Below the pieces are notes generated by a model. It was given only the letters and a program-made list of their open reading frames with translations. It had not been told where the DNA came from and did no database searches. DNA of 64,000 bases from an uncultured Ruminiclostridium sp. (GTDB lineage Bacteria; Bacillota; Clostridia; Oscillospirales; Ruminococcaceae), in assembly GCA_947627695.1 (NCBI GenBank), contig CANQXF010000003.1, positions 1 through 64,000 on the forward strand, written 5' to 3'. Numbering within the stretch: position 1 is the stretch's first letter; every line of letters begins with the position of its first letter. Positions 8,325 through 15,622 of this stretch are shown in pieces. A program made the position numbers and the translations under genes.

Positions 8325-9389
8325 ATGAAGAAGGTCTTTAGTATGTTTTTGTCGGGATTTATGGCGTTATCGCTTGCGGGCTGTCAAAACAATGCAAGTG
8401 AAAGTTCAACTGAAAGCGCCGGTAAATCGGATAATTTGGCAGTTTCAGAGAGTTCGGAAACTGACGTTAATTCATCAACATCATTTGACAGTAACTCTGA
8501 AACCGCACCTGTTTCAATCCCTCAAACGGGATTTACAACAGCCATTCCCGACGAATACAAGCAAACCGCCGAAAAGCAAGGCGAGGTGTTGGAGCTTCAG
8601 TATGATTCTCTCGACTATTTGCGTGATAGCTCGCCGATAACCAAAACGGCATACGTCTATCTGCCTTACGGTTATGATGAAAACGACAGCTCGACCCGAT
8701 ATGACATTATCTACTTAATGCACGGCTGGGGCGGTCACGCGGGGGAATACTTTGAATACACGCCAACGAAAAATATGTTTGACAACCTTATCGAAAAAGG
8801 GGATATCCCGCCTGTTATCATTGTATCAGCGACTTTTTACAACAAAAACAGCAGCACTGACTTCAGCAGCTCGATAGCCGAGTTCCGAGAGTTTCACCGT
8901 GACTTTGAGGAGAACCTTATGCCTGCGGTGGAGGGACATTTTCACACCTATGCAGATTCAACCGGCACAGAGGATCTTGCCGCCTCCCGTGATCACCGTG
9001 TTTTCGGCGGATTTTCCCTTGGCTCGGTCACAACGTGGCTGGAATTCTGCTATGACTATGATTATATAAAATACTTCCTGCCGATGAGTGGTTCCTGCTG
9101 GTATTACGGCACCTACGGAGATTTTCAGACGGAAAAGAACGTTGATTTTATCGAACAGCTTGTAAAGGAAAACGATCTTGACAAACGTGGATATTTTATT
9201 TATCATGCGGTGGGAACGCAGGACGCGGTAAAAAGCCAGACGCTTATGCAGGCTGATGAAATGCTTGCAAGACCCGACGTGTTTACCCCCGAACATTATG
9301 TGTTCTATCAAAAGGACGGCGGCTATCACGATTTCGACGCCGTGCAGGAATATCTTTACAATGCGCTGCCGATATTTTTTGAGAGTTAG
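8325..9389 (+). CDS. Lipoprotein esterase (feruloyl-esterase-like, PF00756 type)
   Basis: A 354-residue secreted esterase. The signal peptide ends in the lipobox LAGC (Cys20), followed by a Ser/Thr/Glu linker to about residue 70. The hydrolase domain has YVYLPYGYDEND, the strand YDIIYLMHGWGGH (oxyanion region), the nucleophile elbow GGFSLGS with Ser231, and a C-terminal YHDF that probably holds the catalytic His. This is the architecture of enterochelin-esterase/feruloyl-esterase-like enzymes, so an ester-linked plant or xylan substituent is a reasonable substrate guess. AAGGAG precedes the ATG, 9 bases after the dehydrogenase stop. The DUF4405 gene begins 3 bases after its end. Confidence 0.85.
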   Translation: MKKVFSMFLSGFMALSLAGCQNNASESSTESAGKSDNLAVSESSETDVNSSTSFDSNSETAPVSIPQTGFTTAIPDEYKQTAEKQGEVLELQYDSLDYLRDSSPITKTAYVYLPYGYDENDSSTRYDIIYLMHGWGGHAGEYFEYTPTKNMFDNLIEKGDIPPVIIVSATFYNKNSSTDFSSSIAEFREFHRDFEENLMPAVEGHFHTYADSTGTEDLAASRDHRVFGGFSLGSVTTWLEFCYDYDYIKYFLPMSGSCWYYGTYGDFQTEKNVDFIEQLVKENDLDKRGYFIYHAVGTQDAVKSQTLMQADEMLARPDVFTPEHYVFYQKDGGYHDFDAVQEYLYNALPIFFES

Positions 9390-9392
9390 TTT

Positions 9393-10091
9393 ATGAACGC
9401 GAAACTTATACCTAAAATTTTCGTTGATGCGGCAATGACCGCCGTCCTGCTGTTGCTTATGGCGTACAGCTTAGTGGGCGAAAGCGCACACGAATGGCTT
9501 GGCGTGGGGATCTTCGTACTGTTCATTTTCCACCATATCTTAAACGTAAGGTGGAGCAAAGCGCTGTTTAAGGGCAAGTACACTCCCTATCGCATAGCTC
9601 AGACAGCGGCAGTACTGCTTGTGTTGCTCACAATGCTCGGCTCTATGATAAGCGGCGTGCTGCTCTCCCGAACGGTTTTCACATTCCTCGGCGGCAGACC
9701 TTGGCAGGCGCAGGCGCAAATGTTGCATATGCTGTGCGCATACTGGGGATTTGTGTTTTTGTCGCTGCACTTGGGGCTACATTGGAACAGCATAACGAAT
9801 ATGGCGGGGCGGCTTTTCAAAAAACACTCGCCTGTCAGCAAATGGGCGGTACGCCTGATAGGCTGGCTTATCGCCGCTTACGGCATTTACGCTTTTATCA
9901 AGCGGGATTTTGCGGGATATATGTTTCTGCAAATTCATTTTGTTTTCTTTGACCTTGACGAGCCGCTTGCCTTGTATCTGTCGGACTATCTTGCAGTTAT
10001 GGGAACGTTTGTCTGCGCGGGGCATTATACGGCGTTGCTTTTGAGGAAAGCAGGAAGAGGCTTTGGGAGCAAAGAATTTACAAAAATGTAA
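9393..10091 (+). CDS. DUF4405 membrane protein (cytochrome b-like)
   Basis: A 232-residue integral membrane protein with about five hydrophobic segments and several membrane-embedded histidines: FHHILN near residue 49, LHMLCAYWGFVFLSLHLGLHW near residues 112-132, and GHYTALLL near the end. This His pattern fits DUF4405 (PF14358), a cytochrome b561-like family proposed to bind haem and reported in extracellular flavin-dependent electron transfer. Here it closes an island holding two flavodoxins and a DUF362 lipoprotein, so passing electrons across the membrane is a plausible role. GAGAG lies in the preceding gene's last codons, implying coupled translation. Confidence 0.75.
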   Translation: MNAKLIPKIFVDAAMTAVLLLLMAYSLVGESAHEWLGVGIFVLFIFHHILNVRWSKALFKGKYTPYRIAQTAAVLLVLLTMLGSMISGVLLSRTVFTFLGGRPWQAQAQMLHMLCAYWGFVFLSLHLGLHWNSITNMAGRLFKKHSPVSKWAVRLIGWLIAAYGIYAFIKRDFAGYMFLQIHFVFFDLDEPLALYLSDYLAVMGTFVCAGHYTALLLRKAGRGFGSKEFTKM

Positions 10092-10103
10092 CTTCCAATA
10101 CAA

Positions 10104-10136
10104 AAATCGGCGTATCCGTTTGGACACGCCGATTTG
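10104..10136. terminator. Convergent hairpin terminator
   Basis: A 13-bp stem with one mismatch (AATCGGCGTATCC with GGACACGCCGATT, loop GTTT) lies between the plus-strand DUF4405 gene and the minus-strand CLC gene. A-rich and T-rich flanks allow use from both sides, though the T run is short. Confidence 0.7.
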
Positions 10137-10199
10137 CTATTCTATTAAGTTTACATGATTTCTTTGTTAATAAAATTGTATATTAACAGTGTAAATTTT

Positions 10200-11471
10200 T
10201 TATTTTGTATTCCTGTTTATGAAAATAGCCTTCAGCTTGTCATAAACAATTATCTGCGATTTATACAAGCTGAAATATCCCGACAGCATAAAGCAGGTGG
10301 AGCAGATTATTGCAAAGTAGGGAAGTCCCTTTACTCCGAAAAGCTCAATGCTGAGTATCAGTGACGCCAGCGGCGCATTCGTTGCTCCGCAGAAAACTCC
10401 CACAAGTCCCAGTGCAGCGCCGAATCCCGCATCCATTCCTATAAGCGGCGCCAACGTACAGCCCAGCGTTGCGCCCACAAAAAATGTAGGAACTATCTCG
10501 CCGCCCTTAAAACCACAGCCTAACGTTATGACTGTAAAAATTATTTTCAGTATGAAAGCCTCAGGACGGGCAGAACCGTTCAGAATAGCGTTATCTACAA
10601 TATTCATTCCCGACCCGTTGTAATCCTGATTTCCCACAGCAAGCGTGAGCAGTATTATCGCCACGCCTCCCGCAAACGCCCTTATGTAATCATTTTTGAG
10701 TATTTTCCCCAATATCTCTGACCCTTTTGAAAGCGACAGACAAAGCAGTATGCTTGCAGGAGCAAACACTATTCCAAGCCCCATAGTTTGAAGCAGGCTT
10801 TCAGCGCCGATTTCAGGCACGTTGTCCAGTATGTAGCTTACAGGGTGGATATTGAGTATAAGCGTGAGAAAATAAGCGAACACCGAACTGAAAACGCATG
10901 GCATTATTGCGCTGTAATAAATGACCCCGACGCTTATGACTTCCATAACAAAAATAACTGCCGTAAGCGGCGTTCCGAAAAGAGCTGTAAATACTGCGCT
11001 CATTCCGCAAAGCACCATAACGTGCATATCCTTGTCGTCAAGGTGAAAGATCCTACCAAGAGAAGAACCCAAACTTCCTCCCAGTTGGAGCGCTGCTCCC
11101 TCACGTCCCGCCGAGCCGCCTAAAAAATGAGTTATGACCGTGCTTATAAGTATTCCGGGAGCCATACGAAAGGGAACCTCTCCGTCTTTCCTTATTGAGC
11201 GTATCACATAGTTTGTGCCGTCTATGTTTTCCAGCTTGAACAAGTGGTACATCGCCACGATAGCAACGCCGCCCAGCGGAAGAAAGTAAAGAATGAAGGT
11301 GTGTTCCTCTCTCAGTGCAGTTGCCTGTTCAATCAGTATATGAAAAAGACAGCCCGCCCCACCGCACACAACGGCGGTAAGCCCACTCAGAAGCAGCCAC
11401 TTGAAGAATGTTGCTATATATTTTATTATTCTTTTGATTTTTTCTGTTATGATTTCTGTGTTTACGTCCAT
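10200..11471 (-). CDS. CLC-family anion/proton antiporter, possibly fluoride type
   Basis: A 423-residue CLC channel/transporter with about ten membrane helices. The conserved GSAGREGAALQLGGSLGS (after helix C/D) contains the gating Glu, and GCGFKGGEIVPTFFVGATLG marks the helix N region. The wording GREGA-x-Q-x-GG and FKGGE resembles the fluoride-exporting CLC-F branch more than the chloride branch, but this is a judgement from memory of the motifs. No CBS domains follow. It has its own promoter at 11496-11524, about 25 bases before the start, which leaves no room for a fluoride riboswitch. Cells would use it to export halide ions. Confidence 0.8.
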   Translation of the reverse strand: MDVNTEIITEKIKRIIKYIATFFKWLLLSGLTAVVCGGAGCLFHILIEQATALREEHTFILYFLPLGGVAIVAMYHLFKLENIDGTNYVIRSIRKDGEVPFRMAPGILISTVITHFLGGSAGREGAALQLGGSLGSSLGRIFHLDDKDMHVMVLCGMSAVFTALFGTPLTAVIFVMEVISVGVIYYSAIMPCVFSSVFAYFLTLILNIHPVSYILDNVPEIGAESLLQTMGLGIVFAPASILLCLSLSKGSEILGKILKNDYIRAFAGGVAIILLTLAVGNQDYNGSGMNIVDNAILNGSARPEAFILKIIFTVITLGCGFKGGEIVPTFFVGATLGCTLAPLIGMDAGFGAALGLVGVFCGATNAPLASLILSIELFGVKGLPYFAIICSTCFMLSGYFSLYKSQIIVYDKLKAIFINRNTK

Positions 11472-11495
11472 TTTCCCAACTCCGTTCCGATTAAA

Positions 11496-11524
11496 ATTAT
11501 ATCACAGAGCCTTTGTATTTTCAA
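11496..11524 (-). promoter_or_regulatory. Sigma-A promoter of the CLC gene
   Basis: On the minus strand TTGAAA (11524-11519), a 17-base spacer and a perfect TATAAT (11501-11496) lie 25 bases upstream of the ATG. The resulting leader is only about 18 bases, with GGAG as ribosome site. Confidence 0.8.
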
Positions 11525-11533
11525 TAAGCAGTA

Positions 11534-11560
11534 AAACAAAAACAGGCAGCTTTGCCTGTT
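11534..11560 (-). terminator. Terminator of the HTH-methyltransferase gene
   Basis: A perfect 8-bp stem (AACAGGCA with TGCCTGTT), followed on the minus strand by a T-rich run, lies 6 bases past the stop codon. Confidence 0.8.
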
Positions 11561-11565
11561 CCTTT

Positions 11566-12408
11566 TTATTGAATTTTCTTTATTTTTCTCGCAATAAGCC
11601 TGTCCATAGCGTGTTTATGAGGAATACCGCCCGAATTGCAATCAAACACTTCCTCCAGGCATTCCTCAAAATACCAGTCATGATACAGCATAAACAGCTC
11701 TCCGCTTTTCCACAGACAGCGTTCTCTTTGATCCTTGTCAGGCGGAACTTCTATAAACGGCTTTTCCACAAAAACATTAAGCACATTCAACCCGTTTTCA
11801 GCAGTATATTCCTGATAATTTTCAACTATTTCACTTCGCAGCTCAGGAGGAATATAGTGAAACACGCCGCTTGAAAACAGTATATCATATTCTCTTTCCA
11901 GCCTGAAATCCATTATGTTGGCTTTGAAAGCGTCCACATAAACACCCGCTTTTTCCGCAAGCCTTTTTGTTTTTTCAATTCCCGTATCCGTTACGTCAAA
12001 AGCGCTCACCTTGTACCCGCAGCGAGCGAGAAAAACAGCGTCCTTTCCCTCGCCGCAGCCGATATCGATAACGCTTATCGCCTTGTTCTGCGGCGGAATA
12101 AGTCTGAGTATCTCAAGACACATTCTCGACGGCTTTACACCCCAGTAGTATTCATCTGTCCTGTATCTTTCCTCATAATCAGTGATAACAGCGCCGTCAA
12201 AATTATGGGAATATCCCAAAAGCTGGTCAACGCTTGTTCCGAGGATCGACGCTATCAGCGGCAACAAATAAACGTCAGGCGTCGTCTGACCGCATTCCCA
12301 CTTGCTTACCGCCTGAAATGATATATTGAGATGATTTGCAAGCTCCTGCTGTGTCATATTCTTTTCTTTCCTGTACCTTGCGATATTTGAGCCGATTATC
12401 TTTTTCAT
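11566..12408 (-). CDS. XRE-type HTH fused to SAM-dependent methyltransferase
   Basis: A 280-residue fusion. Residues 1-65 are a Cro/C1-type helix-turn-helix (IARYRKEKNMTQQELANHL, then FQAVSKWECGQTTPD). Residues from about 95 form a class I methyltransferase resembling TehB: SAM-binding VIDIGCGEGKDAVFLA, SAFDVTD as the acidic strand-2 end, and YDILFSSGVFHYIPPE. The start is ATG 12408, with AGGAGG 6 bases upstream; the longer frame to 12507 lacks a site. A promoter TTGTAA-17-TATAAT precedes it. A regulator joined to a tellurite-resistance-type methyltransferase may sense and modify a toxic chalcogen or small molecule, possibly controlling its own transcription; this is inference. Confidence 0.85.
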   Translation of the reverse strand: MKKIIGSNIARYRKEKNMTQQELANHLNISFQAVSKWECGQTTPDVYLLPLIASILGTSVDQLLGYSHNFDGAVITDYEERYRTDEYYWGVKPSRMCLEILRLIPPQNKAISVIDIGCGEGKDAVFLARCGYKVSAFDVTDTGIEKTKRLAEKAGVYVDAFKANIMDFRLEREYDILFSSGVFHYIPPELRSEIVENYQEYTAENGLNVLNVFVEKPFIEVPPDKDQRERCLWKSGELFMLYHDWYFEECLEEVFDCNSGGIPHKHAMDRLIARKIKKIQ

Positions 12409-12441
12409 ACGCTTCCTCCTGTATTCACAATTCCTGCTTTT

Positions 12442-12470
12442 ATTATATATCCTATTTTTTTCGTTTACAA
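12442..12470 (-). promoter_or_regulatory. Promoter of the HTH-methyltransferase gene
   Basis: Minus strand: TTGTAA (12470-12465), 17-base spacer, TATAAT (12447-12442), 33 bases before the start codon. Confidence 0.75.
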
Positions 12471-12503
12471 TAACCGCTTGGTGGAAAGGAAAGAAAAATT
12501 CAA

Positions 12504-12536
12504 CCAAAAAATCAGCGGACCTTTCAGCCCGCTGAT
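12504..12536 (-). terminator. Terminator of serC-serA
   Basis: An 8-bp stem (ATCAGCGG with CCGCTGAT, 10-base loop) is followed on the minus strand by six T, just past the serA stop. Confidence 0.85.
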
Positions 12537-12548
12537 AAATCGTTGTTA

Positions 12549-13730
12549 TTACTTGATTATTCTTACATTAAGCACTGCGTCGATGGCCTTGAACTTCTCC
12601 ATAAGTCCGTCCGTGCTACCCTTAACGTCAAGAACGGTATACGCCATATCTTTCTTTGACTTGCTCTCCATATTCTCAATGTTTATCTTAGCCTCAGCGG
12701 TAACTGCGGAGATCTTGTTGATAAGTCCCTCCACGTTTCTGTGAATAAGGCAAACCTTTGCGTCGCCCGACATTGCCATTGAAACATTGGGAAGATTTAC
12801 GCTGTTTTTGATATTTCCGTTTTCAATGTAGTCAATAAGCTGCTGGCAAGCCATAACAGCGCAGTTGTCCTCGCTTTCGGGAGTTGATGCACCAAGGTGA
12901 GGAAGAGCGATAACGCCCTCAACGCCGATAAGAGCGTCGGTGGGGAAGTCGGTGGCATAAGCCGCCATTCCGCCATTAGCCAGTGCCTCAATAACCGCCT
13001 TGTCGTCAACCAGATCGCCTCTTGCAAAGTTCAGCAGGCGAACGTTCTTCTTCATCATCGCTATCGTTTCAGCGTTTATCATATTCTTCGTATCAGGAGT
13101 CGCAGGAGCGTGAAGAGTGATATAATCGCAATTTTCAAAGATCTCCTTATTGGACTTTACGTCGGTAGTCGTCTTGACGTACTTTACCTTTGTAGAAAGG
13201 TGGAGCGCACCGCCCACTGACAGGAACGGGTCTGCGCCGTAAACCTCCATACCCAGATCAACGGCCGCATTTGCGACCATTGCACCGATAGCGCCAAGAC
13301 CGATAACGCCCAGCTTTTTGCCCTTGATTTCAGGACCTGCGAACTGGCTCTTGCCTTTTTCGATGAGCTTGCTTACCTCGTCGCCCTGACCCTTCAGCGT
13401 TTTTGCCCAGTCGATAGCGGCGGGGATCTTTCTGCTGGAGATCAGCAGAGCTGTAAGTATAAGCTCTTTAACAGCGTTTGCGTTAGCGCCTGGAGTGTTG
13501 AAAACAACAATACCTTTTTCACTGCACTTGTCAATAGGAATATTGTTTGTACCTGCGCCTGCTCTTGCGATAGCCAGCAGACTGTCGCCCAGCTCCATTT
13601 CGTGCATACTTGCGGAACGCACCAGTATCGCCGCAGGATTGGCAACGTCCTCGCCTACGTTGTATTTGGATTTATCCATAAGGTCAGTGCCGCAATGTGC
13701 AATTTTGTTAAGCGTCTGAATATTATACAT
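12549..13730 (-). CDS. serA: D-3-phosphoglycerate dehydrogenase
   Basis: A 393-residue enzyme for the first step of serine synthesis, oxidising 3-phosphoglycerate with NAD. Visible parts are the NAD Rossmann motif LGVIGLGAIGAMVANAAVDLG near residues 139-158, the catalytic Arg in LNFARGDLVDD, the His in LPHLGASTPESE, and a C-terminal ACT domain from about residue 322 (VCLIHRNVEGLINKISAV), the usual site of serine feedback. The start ATG has GAGGTAAAGAG upstream. It lies 18 bases after serC and shares its promoter. The ACT domain is of the short type (393 residues in total), without the intervening ASB domain of larger SerA proteins. Confidence 0.95.
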   Translation of the reverse strand: MYNIQTLNKIAHCGTDLMDKSKYNVGEDVANPAAILVRSASMHEMELGDSLLAIARAGAGTNNIPIDKCSEKGIVVFNTPGANANAVKELILTALLISSRKIPAAIDWAKTLKGQGDEVSKLIEKGKSQFAGPEIKGKKLGVIGLGAIGAMVANAAVDLGMEVYGADPFLSVGGALHLSTKVKYVKTTTDVKSNKEIFENCDYITLHAPATPDTKNMINAETIAMMKKNVRLLNFARGDLVDDKAVIEALANGGMAAYATDFPTDALIGVEGVIALPHLGASTPESEDNCAVMACQQLIDYIENGNIKNSVNLPNVSMAMSGDAKVCLIHRNVEGLINKISAVTAEAKINIENMESKSKKDMAYTVLDVKGSTDGLMEKFKAIDAVLNVRIIK

Positions 13731-13748
13731 ATCTCTTTACCTCACAAA

Positions 13749-14828
13749 TCAGTTGTTCTTTTCAAATTCTGCCATAAACTTCACAAGCGCTTCGCAGCCC
13801 TCGATAGGCATAGCGTTGTAGATAGAGGCTCTCATACCGCCGACTGAACGGTGGCCCTTGATATTTACAAAGCCCTGCTTCTTGGCTTCAGCGACAAACT
13901 TTGCGTCAAGCTCTTCGTTGCCTGTAATGAAAGGAATATTCATAAGAGAACGGTCAGCGCCCTGAACGGTAGCCTTGAACATCTTGCTGTTGTCAAGGAA
14001 GTCGTAGATTACCTTTGCTTTCTTTTCGTTTATTTCCTTCATAGCCTGAAGTCCGCCCTTGCCCTTCAGCCATTCCAGAACCAGTCCCAGAATATAGATA
14101 GCATAAGTGGGAGGAGTGTTGAACATAGAGCCGTTGTCAACGTGAGTCTTATACTGGAGCATTGTGGGTACCTTGCTGTCCTCGGGGAATTCACGAACCA
14201 GATCTTCACGGATAATAACAACAGTCAGACCCGCAGGACCCATATTCTTCTGAGCGCCCGCATAGATAAGGCCGAACTTGCTTACGTCCACAGGCTCGGA
14301 AAGGATACATGAGGACATATCGGCCACCAGAGGAACGTTGCCCGTTTCGGGAAGAACAGGGAACTTAGTGCCGTAAATCGTATTGTTAAGGCAGATATGG
14401 AAATAATCCGCGTCCTTATCAAATTTGCTGCTGTCCAGCTTAGGTATGTAGGAGAAGGTCTTATCCTTGGAGGAAGCAACCTCGTTTGCAATACCGAATC
14501 TCTTCGCCTCCTTATAAGCCTTTGTAGCCCACTGACCTGTAACTACAAAGTCAGCCTTTCCCTTTACCATCAGGTTCAGGGGAACCATAGCGAACTGCAT
14601 TGAAGCGCCGCCCTGAAGGAAAAGCACCTTGTAATTGTCGGGAATATTCATAACTTCACGGAGAGAAGCTTCGCAGGCGTCGATTATAGCCTGATATTCT
14701 TTGGAACGGTGTGACATTTCCATTACCGACTGGCCTGAACTGCCGTACTCAAGCATTTCTGCCGCAGCTTTTTTGAGGACTTCCTCCGGCAGCATAGCCG
14801 GACCTGCACTGAAATTGTAAACTCTCAT
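13749..14828 (-). CDS. serC: Phosphoserine aminotransferase
   Basis: A 359-residue pyridoxal-phosphate enzyme converting 3-phosphohydroxypyruvate and glutamate to phosphoserine and 2-oxoglutarate, second step of serine synthesis. It opens with NFSAGPAMLPEEVLKKAA, has LFLQGGASMQFAMVPLNL for substrate and cofactor contact, and the PLP lysine in YAGAQKNMGPAG. The length matches SerC. GGAGG precedes the ATG. It is first of the serC-serA operon, transcribed from a perfect sigma-A promoter with a leader of about 80 bases; no serB is seen in the window. Confidence 0.95.
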   Translation of the reverse strand: MRVYNFSAGPAMLPEEVLKKAAAEMLEYGSSGQSVMEMSHRSKEYQAIIDACEASLREVMNIPDNYKVLFLQGGASMQFAMVPLNLMVKGKADFVVTGQWATKAYKEAKRFGIANEVASSKDKTFSYIPKLDSSKFDKDADYFHICLNNTIYGTKFPVLPETGNVPLVADMSSCILSEPVDVSKFGLIYAGAQKNMGPAGLTVVIIREDLVREFPEDSKVPTMLQYKTHVDNGSMFNTPPTYAIYILGLVLEWLKGKGGLQAMKEINEKKAKVIYDFLDNSKMFKATVQGADRSLMNIPFITGNEELDAKFVAEAKKQGFVNIKGHRSVGGMRASIYNAMPIEGCEALVKFMAEFEKNN

Positions 14829-14914
14829 TTTTAGTATGCCTCCATGAAAAAATAATACCGATTTGAACGGTTTTTTGTTACGCCGTAAGGCGGCTTTAAT
14901 AAAATACTAATTTA

Positions 14915-14943
14915 ATTATAAAAGAATGGATTTAAATTGTCAA
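14915..14943 (-). promoter_or_regulatory. Consensus sigma-A promoter of serC-serA
   Basis: Minus strand: TTGACA (14943-14938), exactly 17 bases, TATAAT (14920-14915). The transcribed leader before the serC ATG is about 80 bases and contains a small CGCC/GGCG hairpin; I see no T-box or known riboswitch in it. Confidence 0.9.
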
Positions 14944-15036
14944 GAAGTATTTTAATTTTATCGCATTTGCACAAAAACCACAATCTATCGGGAAAAAATA
15001 TGCGCAATATGTTCATTCAAAAAATGCTGTGTCAAA

Positions 15037-15068
15037 ATAAAAAGCCGAAGCATAAAGCCTCGGCTTAT
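15037..15068 (-). terminator. Terminator of the murF-ddl operon
   Basis: A 7-bp stem (AAGCCGA with TCGGCTT plus inner pairs) is followed by CTTTTTATTTT on the minus strand, directly past the acetyltransferase stop. Confidence 0.75.
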
Positions 15069-15078
15069 ATTAATAAAT

Positions 15079-15612
15079 TCACAGCAAATTCCCGTTATCA
15101 TCATAAAATGCGTCGCAGTAAACGAGCTTTCCACAAATGTTTCTTTCAGCTGATTGATCCAAAAACAAGATCTGCAAATGCTCATTGTCAAATTCGTTTT
15201 CTGTCACGGTTATCCCGTATTGCTTTCCGCTTTCAAAACCAAATCGAGAATAATAATCTCCGCCCAGCAAGGCTATCCACGAAAATCCCATTCTTTTCGC
15301 CCTGCTGATACACTCTTTCACCAGAGCAGTGCCGATCCCGATATTCTGATATTCCTTTCGTACGCCCAGCGGACCAAGAGCCAGACCGTGATGATCGCCT
15401 ATTTTCGCTTTAGTCAGTGCGTTATATCCTACTACATTTTCACCCTCCAAAGCCACAACGCACAGCTCAGGCAAATATCCCTCAGAACTCAGCAGATTTT
15501 CCGCGAACTCCCATTCATTAAAGCGTTCATTGCTGTTCTCGTGATAAAATGCGCTTTTTAATGCGTCCTTTGTACTGCTTAAATATGAATTTTTAAACGT
15601 CTTTATTTCCAT
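15079..15612 (-). CDS. GNAT-family N-acetyltransferase
   Basis: A 177-residue acetyltransferase. The acetyl-CoA motif is visible in ALGPLGVRKEYQNIGIGTALVKECI (V-x-x-x-x-Q-x-x-x-G-x-A variant) with the following strand GFSWIALLGG and YYSRFGFESG, typical of the YjcF/PA4866-like branch. The acceptor is unknown. It is the last gene of the operon, 10 bases after the mutase gene, with AAAAAGG as ribosome site. Confidence 0.85.
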   Translation of the reverse strand: MEIKTFKNSYLSSTKDALKSAFYHENSNERFNEWEFAENLLSSEGYLPELCVVALEGENVVGYNALTKAKIGDHHGLALGPLGVRKEYQNIGIGTALVKECISRAKRMGFSWIALLGGDYYSRFGFESGKQYGITVTENEFDNEHLQILFLDQSAERNICGKLVYCDAFYDDNGNLL

Positions 15613-15622
15613 TTAACCTTTT

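Noticed and set aside
11472-11560. Fluoride riboswitch before the CLC gene
   Set aside because: The promoter leaves a leader of under 25 bases, too short for the aptamer.
11401-11874. 157-residue plus-strand frame over the CLC/methyltransferase junction
   Set aside because: It is antisense to two convincing genes, crosses their terminator, and has no domain.
14851-14914. T-box or serine-responsive leader before serC
   Set aside because: Only a short CGCC/GGCG hairpin is present, with no T-box motif and no terminator in the leader.
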